From Isoetes taiwanensis (lineage: Eukaryota; Streptophyta; Lycopodiopsida; Isoetales; Isoetaceae): DNA of 64,000 nt. Position numbers and translations under genes: made by a program. The DNA lies in the NCBI GenBank assembly GCA_021234155.1, contig JAJEKV010000096.1, forward strand, positions 3,099,678-3,163,677, in the 5' to 3' direction. The notes under the pieces were generated by a model. The model was not told the origin of the DNA, searched no databases, and saw nothing but the letters and a program-made list of their open reading frames with translations. Below are positions 10,112 to 21,595 of the stretch, piece by piece (within the stretch, counting starts at the first letter, position 1; every line of letters starts with the position of its first letter).

Positions 10112-10292
10112 TTCAAAGAGAAAGAGGTACTGCTGAGAGAGAAGAGGAAGCGCCGATGAGGAGTCGATGCAGAAACGCGCCTAAAATAGTGAACTCCCAA
10201 CCAGAATGGGCATGCGCCGCCCGCATGCATGCAAAACATGCATGCTCGTCCCATTCTAGAATGGCGATCCGATGTCTCGGATCGATGGGATT
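10112..10292. repeat. 181-bp direct repeat, copy 2
   Basis: Second copy of the 9752-9932 unit with three visible substitutions. After it the sequence diverges (GCTTTAG instead of TTCTAGAATGGG). It lies about 100 bp beyond the 3' end of the oxidase gene on the other strand. Confidence 0.85.
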
Positions 10293-10395
10293 GCTTTAGT
10301 TTCTGGTAGAGGACCATTTCTTTGTTCATAAGTAACTATTAACTATAATGTAAAAATTTCTTATAGAAATAAAGATTGTGCGAAGAAATATAGAT

Positions 10396-12089
10396 CTACA
10401 TGTATGACATATGAGAGGGGCAGTTGAGGTTGCCATCCCATAGTTCACTGCCAACACACTCTTTACAAACCAAAAGATAATCTGGATCTATTTGATGTTT
10501 TATCTCTCTTAAAAGATTGTAATTCTCCCCAAAAAATGATGCTTGCCAATTGGGTTCATTGGCATCGGCCTCATTCATATAAGCACCCGAATCAGATGAA
10601 AAAGTTCTAAGCAATTCATTGATTTGGGTGACTTCTCTTGCAACCCTCTGTTTTTGTATAGCAGACCATGAATCTGAGTATACTCTTCCAATAACAATGT
10701 GCCAAAGGGCTTGACGCCATGCCGGATTCACAGAGTTGTTGTGGGGAGTGGAAACCATACCCCCAGCAACCAGGTGACCCAATATGGTAGATGATCCTTG
10801 ATCTAACATGTTCATAAATATTTGAGCAGTTTCTACAGGCCAGTCTTGAATTAATGTAGCGGGGATCAATCTAGATGCTATAAACTGGCTCTGTCCAGTT
10901 GGTGCAAAGCATATACGAGGATACAATGAACACAAAGCACCTTGGTGCCATGTTGCAAAACTAGGATATTGTGTTAAGGAGCCAGAACTAATAGAGATTC
11001 TAGGATGAGCATTTGCATATGCCACAAAGGCAGTCCATGTGTTTCCAGGGGCTGATTTATTGGGAAGAAGATACGAGATGCGTAACTGTTGTGGATCGAG
11101 TAAAAAATAACCTGCCCAACCATCATCAGCAAGATCTGGCTGAATTCGACAAAATTCAGTAAACAGATCTTGCATGCTACTTGAATCACTAGTCTGAAAA
11201 GTATAGAAAGCATGCAAGATAAGTGAAAGAGGTGGAAATGTCTTGTAGGTTACAGAAGTAACTACGGCAAATGTACCACCACCACCGCCTCTCAATGCCC
11301 AGAAGAGGTCCTGATGTTGGCAGCGATTGGCGGTGACGATATCTCCATTTGGAAGTACAGCCTCGATTTCTAGAACATTATCAGCGGCAAGGCCGTAAAG
11401 TCTAGAGAGTGGGCCATGGCCTCCGCCGGCTACGTACCCGCCAGAAGCTCCCACTGATCTAGCCATTCCTCCCACTACGTCCACTTTTCTCTTACTGCGG
11501 TACGCGCATAAAACCTCCCCCATTGTGCCCCTCCTTTTACAATCACAGCCCTAGCTTGGTTTCCACACCCCCCTTTCCCCACAAATGACTCATTGAACTC
11601 TACCCCTTTAAAATTATGCATCCATATACCTAGCGCTCCCGCCCCTGTGCTCCTCCCTACAAAATCATGCCCTGTGCTCTTTATCACTACCTTCAAATTA
11701 TGCTCTGCTGCAAATCTAATGGACTTTTGGACATGGTCAATACTTTTTACATTTACTACAAAGACTGGTACTGCTCCTTGAGAGCAACCATTGCTTGAAC
11801 ATATAGATTCCTCCCAGTTTTGGTATTGCATTGATCCAGGCTGATCTGCTCGCCAGAAAGGATTCCTGGCATTAGTGGTTGCAGTTTCACATGACTGGTA
11901 GTTGTAAAAAGGGTAGTGACAAACAGAAGCTGTAGGTCTTGCTTGCAACAACTGGCCCTCCACTGAATCATTGAAGGCTTGCCATGTCTGTTGGTTTGGC
12001 CAACATTGTTGTGAGGGTAAACACTTGCATGTGAGTCCCTCACACTTCATATATTTTTCACTCAACAAAATAAACAAAAGCATCCACAT
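10396..12089 (-). pseudogene. Fungal-type FAD-linked oxidase (VAO/BBE family), intronless, one frameshift
   Basis: Predicted secreted flavoprotein oxidase of the VAO superfamily. From the ATG at 12089 it has a hydrophobic leader (MWMLLFILLS), then a cysteine motif typical of fungal members (CKCLPSQQCWP), the FAD-binding block STGHDFVGRSTGAGALGIW whose His is in the position of a covalent-FAD histidine, VVGGMARSVGASGGYVAGGG, GLAADNVLEIE, ALRGGGGGTF and a C-terminal BBE domain (NWQASFFGENYNLLREIKHQ). An upstream in-frame ATG at 12185 exists but skips the leader. The frame shifts by one base near 11500-11512, so the N-terminal 200 and C-terminal 365 residues lie in different frames. Total near 564 residues, normal for the family, with no introns. 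Plant berberine-bridge enzymes look different; fungal origin is inferred. A sequencing error could explain the shift. Confidence 0.85.
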
Positions 12090-12120
12090 CTTTTTCCCTA
12101 TCCGTGCATGTTTTTTGCTC

Positions 12121-12127
12121 TTATATA
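12121..12127 (-). promoter_or_regulatory. Candidate TATA box of the FAD oxidase
   Basis: The minus strand reads TATATAA here, about 32 bp upstream of the ATG at 12089. That spacing would put transcription start almost at the ATG, so the 5' untranslated region would be very short. A simple A/T match; support is weak. Confidence 0.3.
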
Positions 12128-12189
12128 ATGCAAATCCCTTCAAAGAGACTGTGACATGTGGCATGGCACAATTGAGAGATGCCAAAAGT

Positions 12190-13323
12190 TGAAGTTAATC
12201 TTCTTTTTTCTATAACTACATAAGATAGTTGCTACCCATGTGAGATTCCTAACATACCTCAATGCTCCATGCATGAGCATGTTTTGCTCCGAAATCACAG
12301 TTGAAGCAACAAGTTACTTCCAAGAGTGGGCATGTGAATAATTGGTGAAGCAACTAAACATATTAAGATTCAGGTATTTGAAACATCATAGGTCAAATGT
12401 CATCCAATATACATTTTACAAAGATATTTGTCAAAACAAAAGGAGCGAATATAAACAATTAAAAGCTGTGAATTTTGCGTACATGGCATAAATTTTGGGT
12501 TGCTAAAACACTTTATTTCTAGCAAAGTGAAACATAAACATTTATATATTTTACTACTTTTCGGGCCATATTTCGCGGGTAGATGTTCCATGCATCTTGC
12601 ATGCTACTCTTTTCGGCTACATAGCATCCCCCATTCTAAAAAAGTACAAGCAAATCTAATGCCAAATCATGCTTATTTGTGTGCAAGCTTTTAGTTATGG
12701 GTTGCTTTTTTCAGAATTTTAGCTCCTAAATGATCTTATTCTCTCTTGCTCTGGACAAATGGTCGTTGTTGTAAAGGAAAAGCTAGGGGTTGAATAACTA
12801 AGGCACAGCCGGCCAGTATAAAATTAGTCATAATTCCAGGTAATCTTTATGATTAACAAAGCGATCGTCATTTTGAATTTATACGACACTCTATCAACAC
12901 AGAAAGTTCTTTATTGTTTCATATTTTTGTTGAAAATGGATAGTTAAAATAATAGTTTTGAAGATTGAGCTAATATAATTTCGGACAAAGGAGCATCTTA
13001 TGTTTTGCTTAAGAATTCTGGCATGTACAAATGTCTTGCTTTTTCAGATAGGTGGTCCTACAGATGCAGCCCTTTCCTTCTTTGTTTTTTCCTGTTTTCA
13101 ATCCTCGCCCCTCGTCCCCTTTCCATTTTCTCTTTTTTCCTTTTCAATCTCCTCTCCCCCCTCCATTTTCCCTTTCCCCTTTCTTCTCTTTCCCCTTTTC
13201 TCTTTTGCCCTTTTCCCTTTCCCCCTTCCAAAACTTCTTAACTGTGGGATTGAAGTGAATGAATCTCTGTTGTTGACCACCCAATCGGATAGCTAATCTC
13301 GTTCGTCCAATCTAAGGTTTGAT
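12190..13323. other. Intergenic stretch upstream of the oxidase; polypyrimidine tract
   Basis: No gene is visible. 13060-13230 is a long C/T-rich tract (runs of TTTCCC and TTTTCC) that gives overlapping Ser/Pro/Phe-rich frames on both strands; these are composition artefacts. The rest is ordinary AT-rich sequence. Confidence 0.5.
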
Positions 13324-14349
13324 ACATGACATACATACTTTTTTTTTTTTTTTTGAAGAACGACAAACTTTATTGAAACTCCAAGCCAAAAGCAAAATAC
13401 AAATGTAGAGGCGGGAATAAAGTCTCAGAGGATAATCATGATCCACTGAGTAGAACCATCAGCCTATGCATAAGACAGCACACTCAGATAGGACTCAAAT
13501 ATCAACGTAAACTTGCGGGGCGCAAAGCGAAGAACAATGGTATGCCTTAGCGATTCTAGCTTGTGCGTCCTGGAGGACAACTGCAGGAGGAATATCCAAA
13601 CCCTGAAAGATACCACGGTCTTACAAGCTTCGGATGGACCACAACAACCATCCCGACATGCTAAATGAAATGCTTGGCTCATAACTTATTCCAAGCATCC
13701 GGATAAATAGCCAGAAGCACCTGCTGACTTGTCAATGTCACATGAAAAAGAGAAAGCAACCAAGACCAAACAGGCTGGAGATGAACACATAAAAAGAAAC
13801 AATGCTCAATGGTCTCGTCCCTTTGCTTGCACAGTGGGCAGAGTGCTGACACTCGAGGATCAAATCTGTGGACAAGCACGTTCACTCGAGGGCATCTGTG
13901 AAGAATCTGCCACCAAAGCACCGCCACCTTAGGATGGAGTAATTTATCCCAAGCCCAAGCCCACATACGTCTCCAATTATGAGGTGAAAGTTGAAGGGAC
14001 CACCTAGTGGATGGCGGAAGGATATCACTATTGACAAGCAGCCTATATATATAGTTCACAAACCTATGCTCGTGAACACTCTGGTGGGAAACCCACATGC
14101 ACCCTTCAATATCCTCTAGAGCAACCAATGGCAGAGTACCAGCAATCTTTTGCCAAATAGGTCTGTCCCATCGAGACAATGAGAATTTTGTTTGAAAGAT
14201 TTCCCATGTCGCTAACTGGCCAGAATCATACCAAGCTGCAACTGTCAAGATTCCTGCTAACCTCCAGCGCCGTTGAGTTAATGGATGAACCGAGGCACAA
14301 AGTGGAAGATTATTTTCCACAGGTATCCACCAACATGACATACATACTT
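13324..14349 (-). mobile_element. 5'-truncated LINE with poly(A) tail and perfect 17-bp target duplication
   Basis: A minus-strand insertion of about 990 bp (13341-14332). The tail is a run of T on the plus strand at 13341-13354. The 17-bp repeat ACATGACATACATACTT flanks it at 13324-13340 and 14333-14349 with no mismatch. The coding part (14341 down to 13679) encodes the C-terminal zinc-binding domain found after LINE reverse transcriptases (zf-RVT): WDKLLHPKVAVLWWQILHRC, then CPLCKQRDETIEHCFFLC. The reverse transcriptase itself is absent, as expected for 5' truncation during target-primed reverse transcription. The intact duplication points to a fairly recent insertion. Confidence 0.93.
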
Positions 14350-15798
14350 ATTTATGCTATCTTTATAATATAAAAGATCCTATAGGGAAAAAGTATCTTT
14401 GGTGGTATGAAAAAAAAAAAAAAATCGATCCCAACACTCACCATCAGCAACGTGCACCTACTATTCTACCCTATTATTCCACTTGTCATTCATTGGAGTT
14501 GTTACATGTTTCTAATAATTATCTAATTACCATCCAATAGCACCCGTAGCACCATAAACAAGCAGCCATATCAGGTGCTATATGAGTGCTCTTAGCATGG
14601 GTCCGGACGCCTGCTTTTGCAACCCACCAGCACACCTTTATCCTATATCCTATATTATAATGTTGTAGGTGTGTCATGGATCATGCCCTAGCGATTATAC
14701 CAATTCAACAGTCCCAGATATGCTAAAAAGAAGGAAAATGGTTTGGACGTTTAGGGTTCGAGGGCACAGCCGATTTCGCAAGAAAAGCGAGGGCAGATTG
14801 AAGCGCTGATGCTGGCGAGCTGCGGCCCTTGAAGTAACAGTTTATAAGCTAGGCTATGGTGGACTTCTTGAGATAACAATTTCTAAAACTTTTCCTTGCT
14901 CTACTCCCTTTATAGGTACCCTAAGCTTAAAGATCTTAAATCTGGAAGGTCGAAGACCTGCATTTTTCCATGGCTGTTCTTAGGTATATACAAAGAAATA
15001 AAAGGTATGCATGACGTCATATCTCCTCCTCCGACAGCATGCAAGAAGGATATGAGCCACTCAAAGTCAACATGCAAGGCATATGAAGAATATGAGACTT
15101 TACTAAGTTGCAAAGAAAATGGAATTTTATAGATATTAAAAACCCAAAAGCCTACAAGCCCAAAAAAGAAGGATTCAAAAGATGTTACAAATGTTAAAAC
15201 ATTAAAGGAAAGATCCCTAAAAATAAGGCTTTAATCAAGACTCCCATAATGGAATAGCAAAAATGATTCTGCAAATTTTTTTAGCATGGTTCTCTTTCTA
15301 TTCTTCTTTATTTCTGAGTGTATTTGGACTGCACTGAATGCACTTGTCATGGCTCCACCATTGGATGCTTGCTTTGGGTTAGGTTGTAAGCTTTGTGTTG
15401 TTTACATATTTTGTTTTGCAGCTTATTTACAATTGTAGAATAACCTATGTTGTTATTGTGTCTTCTTAGCTTCCCATTCGAATTATGATCACCTTATGGC
15501 ATTGGCAATTTGAGGTAGGAGGCAATAACAAAGCTTTATATGGTCGACTACAAAAAGAATCTGCAAGCCACTTGAGTGGGCTTCTTATACAGGATTGGGC
15601 TCTATTGAAAATGGAAAAAATGCTTGCTTTCTGAATTTATTGTAATATAACGAAAAATTGCCAATAGCATTAGACGTGACAATAGTGTCCTTTGCAATGC
15701 AGGACCTTTGAAGTAAGTGAACATGACACGTGTGTTTCTGTACAAATATTTATCTACAAAAAACGAAAAGCTCAAAACAGAAATAACTTCAAGTTCTA
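14350..15798. other. Intergenic stretch with no recognised feature
   Basis: AT-rich DNA without domain-bearing frames. An open frame at 14896-15132 shows nothing recognisable. It ends at the outer edge of the copia LTR. Confidence 0.4.
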
Positions 15799-16276
15799 TG
15801 TTAGTATTATATTATAATTGAAGAAATTAGAGTTCACTTGATATTCTCAGATCAACTCAATTCAAGAAATAGTATAGCAAGACAAATACTATTATTTCAA
15901 AACCCCAACCTATGTCAAAATGCAAACTAAAATATAATAATACAAGTTTGTTTTAATGGTCTCAAGCAGAACACTGTAGCTTATTTGACTATGAACTTTG
16001 AACTTCTATCACACTTGTATGATCCCGGAACAACTCCTCCTTAGCCGAATTTCATCCCTACACATCATTAGATCAATCCAACTCCAATTTATGGTGAATG
16101 CTCAGATCGACAAACCAACAATCCGATCGGTAAGGTCCTTTCCTAAATTTCATACGAATCTTCTTGCCAATTTTTCATTCGTCCAAGTGGCATACTATTT
16201 GTAATGTTTAACCTTAGGAATTATAGGTCTGAATCATCATGATAAGAAATGTAAGGTGAACCCATGATATCCAACA
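15799..16276 (-). repeat. 3' LTR of the copia element
   Basis: On the minus strand the 478-bp segment starts TGTTGGATATCATGGGTTC right after a polypurine tract and ends ATAATACTAACA, giving the usual TG..CA ends. TTCTA lies just outside (15794-15798) and would be one half of a 5-bp target duplication. No second LTR was found beyond the gag end near 19850, so the element is truncated at its 5' side. The ends are inferred from context, not from a second copy. Confidence 0.7.
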
Positions 16277-16286
16277 CTCCTCCTTT
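16277..16286 (-). promoter_or_regulatory. Polypurine tract of the copia element
   Basis: The minus strand reads AAAGGAGGAG immediately before the TGTTGG start of the 3' LTR, the position expected for the primer of plus-strand DNA synthesis. Confidence 0.75.
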
Positions 16287-16323
16287 CATCTTATATTTCT
16301 GCATACTTTGAACATTCTGATTG

Positions 16324-19300
16324 TTATACAGTAGTGTCTTCTTCAATCACTTTCAAGCTTTCTCCGAACTGTGTGTATTTCCTTTCAACCAAAGCTTTAG
16401 TGAAGCTATCTGCGATCTGCATACTAATGTGCACATATTCCATTCTGATATATATATCCCTTCTCAGCAAGATCTCTGATAAAATGTAGTGAGAGTTCAA
16501 TATTTCTTTCATGGTAAACATGGTTTTTAAATATAGCCATACAGCTCAAACTGTCAGTCATACTTATTGTAGGATCTGCTTGATGTATACCCAGTTCATT
16601 GGCCAATCTTCTTAAACATGCAATTTCCTTAAAGACAAGTGAGCTTGCAGCATATTCTGCTTCTGCAGATGATAATGCTACTACAGTTTGCTTTTTACTT
16701 CTCCAACAAATTGTTCCACCTCCAAAGAATATTGCATAACTGCTAGTTGATTTTCGTGTGCTCAAATCTCCACCCCAATGAGCATCACTGTATGCAGATA
16801 GAATCAAATTCTGATCATTATATGTGATTTCAAAATTCATGGTGCCTCTTAAGTACTGAGCACTCTTTTTCCAGCATGCCAATGCACTTTCCCTGCATCA
16901 TGGCAATGCCTACTAAACATGTTCACAACATAAGCTATGTCTAGTCTTGTATTGTTTGATAAATACAAGAGACATCCTATAAGTTCCCTGTATGGGATGT
17001 TTGACATTTCTTCTATCTCCTCCTTTGTACGAATGTTATCAGCTGAAAGTTTATGCCCTGGAACTATAGGAGTTTTCACAGTTTTTGCATGTTGCATGTT
17101 AAATTTTTTGAGCATGTTCAGAATGTTTTTACTTTGACTCAGCCTTAGAGTTCTCAGATCTCTATTTCTATGCACCTCTATTCCTAGAAACTGTCTGAAT
17201 TCTCCTAGATCAGTCATTTGAAATCTCTTCTTTAGAATTTCTTTGCAATAATTCATGCATTTTATGCTAGTGACTGGCATTATACAGTCATCAACATATA
17301 AAGCAATGATACATACCTTTTCTCTGTCTTGATATTTGTATAAACTGCTATCATTTTGAAGTCTTGTAAGACCCTGTTCTCTTAAGAATTTATCCATATA
17401 CCATTCCCTGAGAGATTGTTTTAATCCGTATACTGCTCGATGTAATTTCCATATCTTATTTTTACCTTGTTCAAAACCAGGGGCCTGCTTCATATATATT
17501 TCTTCATTTAATTTGGCATTAAGAAACACTGTTTTGACGTCCATGTGATGAAGTTCCCAATCCAAAGCATTTGCCATGGACAACAACATTCACAGACTAG
17601 TTAGCTTTACCACTGGTAAAAATATTTCTTCATAATCCTTTCCCTTTTGTTGAGTGAAACCTTGTGCTATCAACCTGGCCTTGTACCTTTGATATCCTCA
17701 GCCCCTGTTTTAACTCTAAAGATCCACTTATTCCCTATTACATTCTTATATTCTGAGAATTCAGCCAACTCATAAGTTCATGTGCCTATGGATGACTCCA
17801 TTTCTTCATTCATGGCAGCTATCCATTTATCCTTTTCCTTTGATGCAATAGCCTCCTCAAATGTTGTTGGTATTGATACATCTTCTAACAAGGCTACTGT
17901 AACTTTTGGATCATCATGGATATTCATTAACCTCTTGCTTTTTCCGCTTTCTGATCTGCCATACTTCTCTTCTTGATAATTTGTACTCTCTTTCAATTTT
18001 TCAACTTGAGTATTGTATTTTCGAACCTTTTCAGCATTCTTAACCTGTTCTTCATCTGGAATTTGCATTTGCATTTTGATTTGAATCTGCTGTATTTGCA
18101 TTTACATTCTTTTCTGCTTCGATGTTCTTTGGTTCATCATCAGAGTTAAAATCCACTTCTATTTTCTTGACAGTTTCAGAATTAGCTTGCATATTGCTTT
18201 TCATTTCGTTGTGTCTATTTCTGTAGAACACTCCTTCATCAAGTATAATATTTTGACTGATAATTATTTTGTTTAGTTTGGGTATAAGCATCTATATCCC
18301 TTTGCCTCATCATCGTACCCAACTAGCTAACCTATGTTGGCTTTATCATCAAGCTTTTTTTTGAGTTCATTTGATATGTGAATATATCCTAAGCAGCCAA
18401 ATGCTTTTAACATGTCATAATCCACATTTTCCAGGTGCTTTGACCATACAAGATCAGGTACTTTTCCATGCAAGCTTCTAGAAGGCAATTTGTTTTGGAT
18501 CATGACTGCAGTCTTGAGTGCTGCTTCCCATAGATTGTTTGGAAGACACAATACTTCAAAGCATAGATCTAATGGCATCTAATAGAGTTCTATTTTTCCG
18601 TTCGGCCACCCCATTTTGTTGAGGGGTAAATCTGCAAGTTACCTGCCTTTTAATTCCTCTAGTATTGCAAAAATGCTTGAATTTAGCAGAGAGATACTTA
18701 CCACCTCTATCTGATCTGATGCATTTCACTTTCTTGTCAGTTTGCCTTTCAATTTCTGTTACAAACAGTTTAAGAGCATCTAAAGCTTGAGATTTTCTAG
18801 TCAAGCAATAGCATTTGCATTTTCGACTAAAATCGTCAATAAAAGAGATGAAATATCTCTTTCCAGTACGTCCTCTCACATTAGGGGTCCACACAGATCT
18901 GCGTGGATCAGTTTTAATATTTCTTTCATTATGTGTTGATGTTGTGAAGGGAAGTCTACTAATCTTGCCCAGCATACAACCTTCACATAAGAACTACTTT
19001 TGTTCAGTGTCTGCTTCTGTACAATTGATAAGCACCTTTTTAGACATGTATTTTACATTGTTCAAATGTGTATGAGCCAACCTGTTATGCCAAACTTCTG
19101 CACCATATATCACAACTGCATTAATGCTATCAGGAGCAATATTATTCATTTGAAACAAATTTCCGACACGTTTGGCATAAAATATCAATTCATTATTCAT
19201 GAAAACTTTACAAGCTTTGTCATCAAAGACAAGTTTGTGGCCAAGATCTACCAGTTGATACACAAAAATCAAATTCTTTATCAAGCCTAGAACACAAAAC

Positions 19301-19842
19301 ACATTTTTAATGTCTACAACATTTCCTTGCAGATCAAGCCACATCCTTCTACAGATTGGAGCTGCCCATTCCAACTTGCATATTTCTGGATTTTTCAGCA
19401 CTCATGTTCTTAAGAAGATCAGTAAATCGTACTACTGATCTCTCAGCTCTGCTATCAACTATAATGACATCATTTTTGCAGTTAGATCTTTCATTAGAAT
19501 CAAGTATTGAGCAAATAATATTTACCTCGTCATCTGAAGCTTCATCTTCCTTCTCAAACACTTCTTTTTCCTCCCTAGCAAAGTGTACACCAGAAGTACG
19601 TCCCCTTTTCCTCCACAATTGTAGCAAGTAGTTAGGTTTAATATGCCCCATCTCATGGCAATGATAACAAGAACCTTTTGAACACACTTGTTTTCTGTTT
19701 TTTCCAGCATAAAGAATCTCAACAGATTCATTCTTCTTTCTTGCTTTTTCAACTGTAAACGTAATGCTAAAGTTAGCACATGGACGGGGTTTGGTGGGTA
19801 CTTTCGAATTGAGGTACGGTGGCAACTGCGGGTATTTTGCAA
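16324..19842 (-). pseudogene. Ty1/copia gag-pol polyprotein, broken by several frameshifts and stops
   Basis: Domains follow copia order on the minus strand: a gag zinc knuckle near 19660 (CYHCHEMGHIKPNY, last Cys replaced by Tyr), protease near 19450 with DSR in place of the active-site DSG, GAG-pre-integrase at 18994-19200 (EVWHNRLAHTHLNNVKYMS), integrase core at 18556-18975 (FIDDFSRK, RSDRGGKY, NGVAERKN), reverse transcriptase at 16849-17589 (MDVKTVFLNAKLNEEIYMKQ, YVDDC) and RNase H at 16424-16882 (SDAHWGGDLSTRKSTSSYA, SSAEAEYAA). At least six open blocks in different frames are separated by stops. Active-site losses and many shifts mark it as dead. Most of gag and the 5' LTR are missing. 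Confidence 0.95.
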
Positions 19843-20940
19843 GGGTGGAAAAGGAGCAAAGGATAACTCATGTCTACATTAAGAAAGCAGAAGAGGCTGG
19901 CATACAAGTTTCAGATTATGTGTTATGGGGCAACTGCGGATGATACAAATAAAACATCTTACAAAAACTCTTTCAATTATTCAAGACTTTGCTGATTCAT
20001 CTTCCAAAGAAGGTTTGGGCATCTCTACATCTATTAGACTCATCATTGCTACTTGGACATGTGATTAATTTATACAAAAGGGAGCATGCGATTTGGCTTG
20101 ATTTCGTGGCTCTCTTTAAGGAGGTAAAATTATGCAGTATTTGTAATCTATATGTTTGTTATGGCTTGCAGATTTTGCCTGCAGTCATTGTTGTGCTATG
20201 GTTTGTTAGCATGTGATGCATCAGTGCGCCAGTAGAATCTGTTAATATTGAATTCTTTAGCCATATTGTCCACCGGAGGATGCAACGAGTAGATCTTTAT
20301 GGGAAAAGAATGGTTGCTTTCTGTAGGAACAAAATGATTGCATATATTCGAACAGGTTTTGCCCTACTTTTAATGCAAGATGCTCATATGATATTATGCC
20401 CCATCTTGAATGCAGGAAGAGATGCTACATCCTCTGCAACGATGCCAATTTTTGCAGTTGCTACAACTATATCCGATGCTGCAGTTAGTTGCATCTGCCC
20501 AATAGGTATGTGTCATAACAGAAGTAATATTGTAGATGGACAAAAATTACAAGCGGCATCACAATATGGAATGCTGAATTGGCTTGATCTCATGCCTTCC
20601 AGTCAAGTTCTATTTAAAGAAGGCGCAAGATTAGAACTTTAATATCTAATTTTGGACATTACAACTGCTGGAAGTATGATCTAAGTCCCATTTGTAAGCA
20701 CAAACGTGACAAATCTAGCCTGTTTTTATTGAAGTTTAAATGGCCGTACAAGTGAAACAAAGAACTGTGGATGTAGGAAATATACAGATGAGCTGTTTCG
20801 GATTACTATTCCGTTGTACTCAATTGTGCTTAGCCATCCGGGGTACTGTCCCCTATAATTAAAAATAATCTATACAAAGCGATTCCTGTTTGGTAAGCTG
20901 AAATGCTGCATAATATAAACGTAGAGGAGAATTTAATTGG
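19843..20940 (+). other. Unrecognised stretch with a 120-codon open frame
   Basis: A frame at 20280-20642 (starting MQRVDLYGKRMVAFCRN, containing SSATMPIFAVATTISDAAVS) is longer than neighbouring chance frames but shows no family I know. It lies between the truncated copia element and two Helitron-like termini, so it could be captured gene sequence. A shorter frame is at 19989-20216. Confidence 0.25.
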
Positions 20941-21025
20941 CTATCAGCCCAGCAATGTTGTCCTATGAACATTGCAGGTTATGTTGATTGAGTTGACTAA
21001 GTTCATTAACAGGTCTCCAACATTA

Positions 21026-21059
21026 GCCCAGCAATGCTGGGCACTATTACTATTTCTAG
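21026..21059 (+). mobile_element. Degenerate Helitron-type 3' terminus
   Basis: A perfect hairpin GCCCAGC-AAT-GCTGGGC (21026-21042) is followed by ACTATTACTATTTCTAG. Plant Helitrons end with a short GC-rich hairpin about 10 bp before CTRR, and the spacer ACTATTACTA resembles the ones at 21585 and 60118. Here the CTRR has changed to CTAT, or lies 7 bp later as CTAG. The 5' end was not found. Confidence 0.5.
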
Positions 21060-21567
21060 CTAATGCAATGTAGACCAATTCTTAGCCAATGCAATGGAGT
21101 GCCACCAAAGGTGGGCAATTTGCTAAAACATAAGAAAATAATGGAGAATTAACTTGAAATATAAAAAGAACATTCTTAGTGGTTGATATATGTAATTATT
21201 CTTACTGTATTGAACGTAGACAACTGCCTATGCCCTACATTAGGGCAAAGGCATTGACACATGCCCCTACAAAAATCAAAAGTCAATATTGACACACAAC
21301 CTATATGTGCTGCAACATGCAACTGTTATCCCCTATATGATCATGCCGCATCTTCCATAGTTTCTCAGAATGACAGAATTTAAAAGGAGGAATTCTCTAT
21401 TTTTCACATTTTTTTTCTAAGAAATGTTTGTCAGTGCAAGATGGTCAAGATTCCATGCTAGGCTTAAGATTTAGGTTCGCTGCAGTTTTAGGTATGTGCA
21501 GTTTAGATGGTAGGTGCATGCATGCATATCATCTATGCAGGCAAAACATTTACAGCTTCCAACCTAT

Positions 21568-21595
21568 GCCCAGCAACACTGGGCACTGTTACTAG
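21568..21595 (+). mobile_element. Helitron 3' terminus (hairpin plus CTAG)
   Basis: Hairpin GCCCAG-CAACA-CTGGGC at 21568-21584, then ACTGTTACTAG ending in CTAG at 21595 and followed by T. This is the canonical Helitron 3' end structure. The matching 5' TC end is not recognised. Same family as the terminus at 60101-60128. Confidence 0.65.

Noticed and set aside
10280-10300. Helitron 3' end at the second 181-bp repeat
   Set aside because: The hairpin is there but CTRR is not at the right distance; only copy 1 has CTAG, so the call is not supported.
10396-12089. Plant berberine-bridge enzyme
   Set aside because: The N-terminal cysteine motif and FAD block match fungal-type members better, as far as I can judge without a search.
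13000-13296. Overlapping Ser/Pro/Phe-rich open frames on both strands
   Set aside because: They arise from a C/T-rich tract that lacks stop codons in several frames; no domain or start context.
16937-17137. Plus-strand ORFs within the copia region (also 18815-19075, 19000-19290)
   Set aside because: They are antisense shadows of the copia polyprotein.
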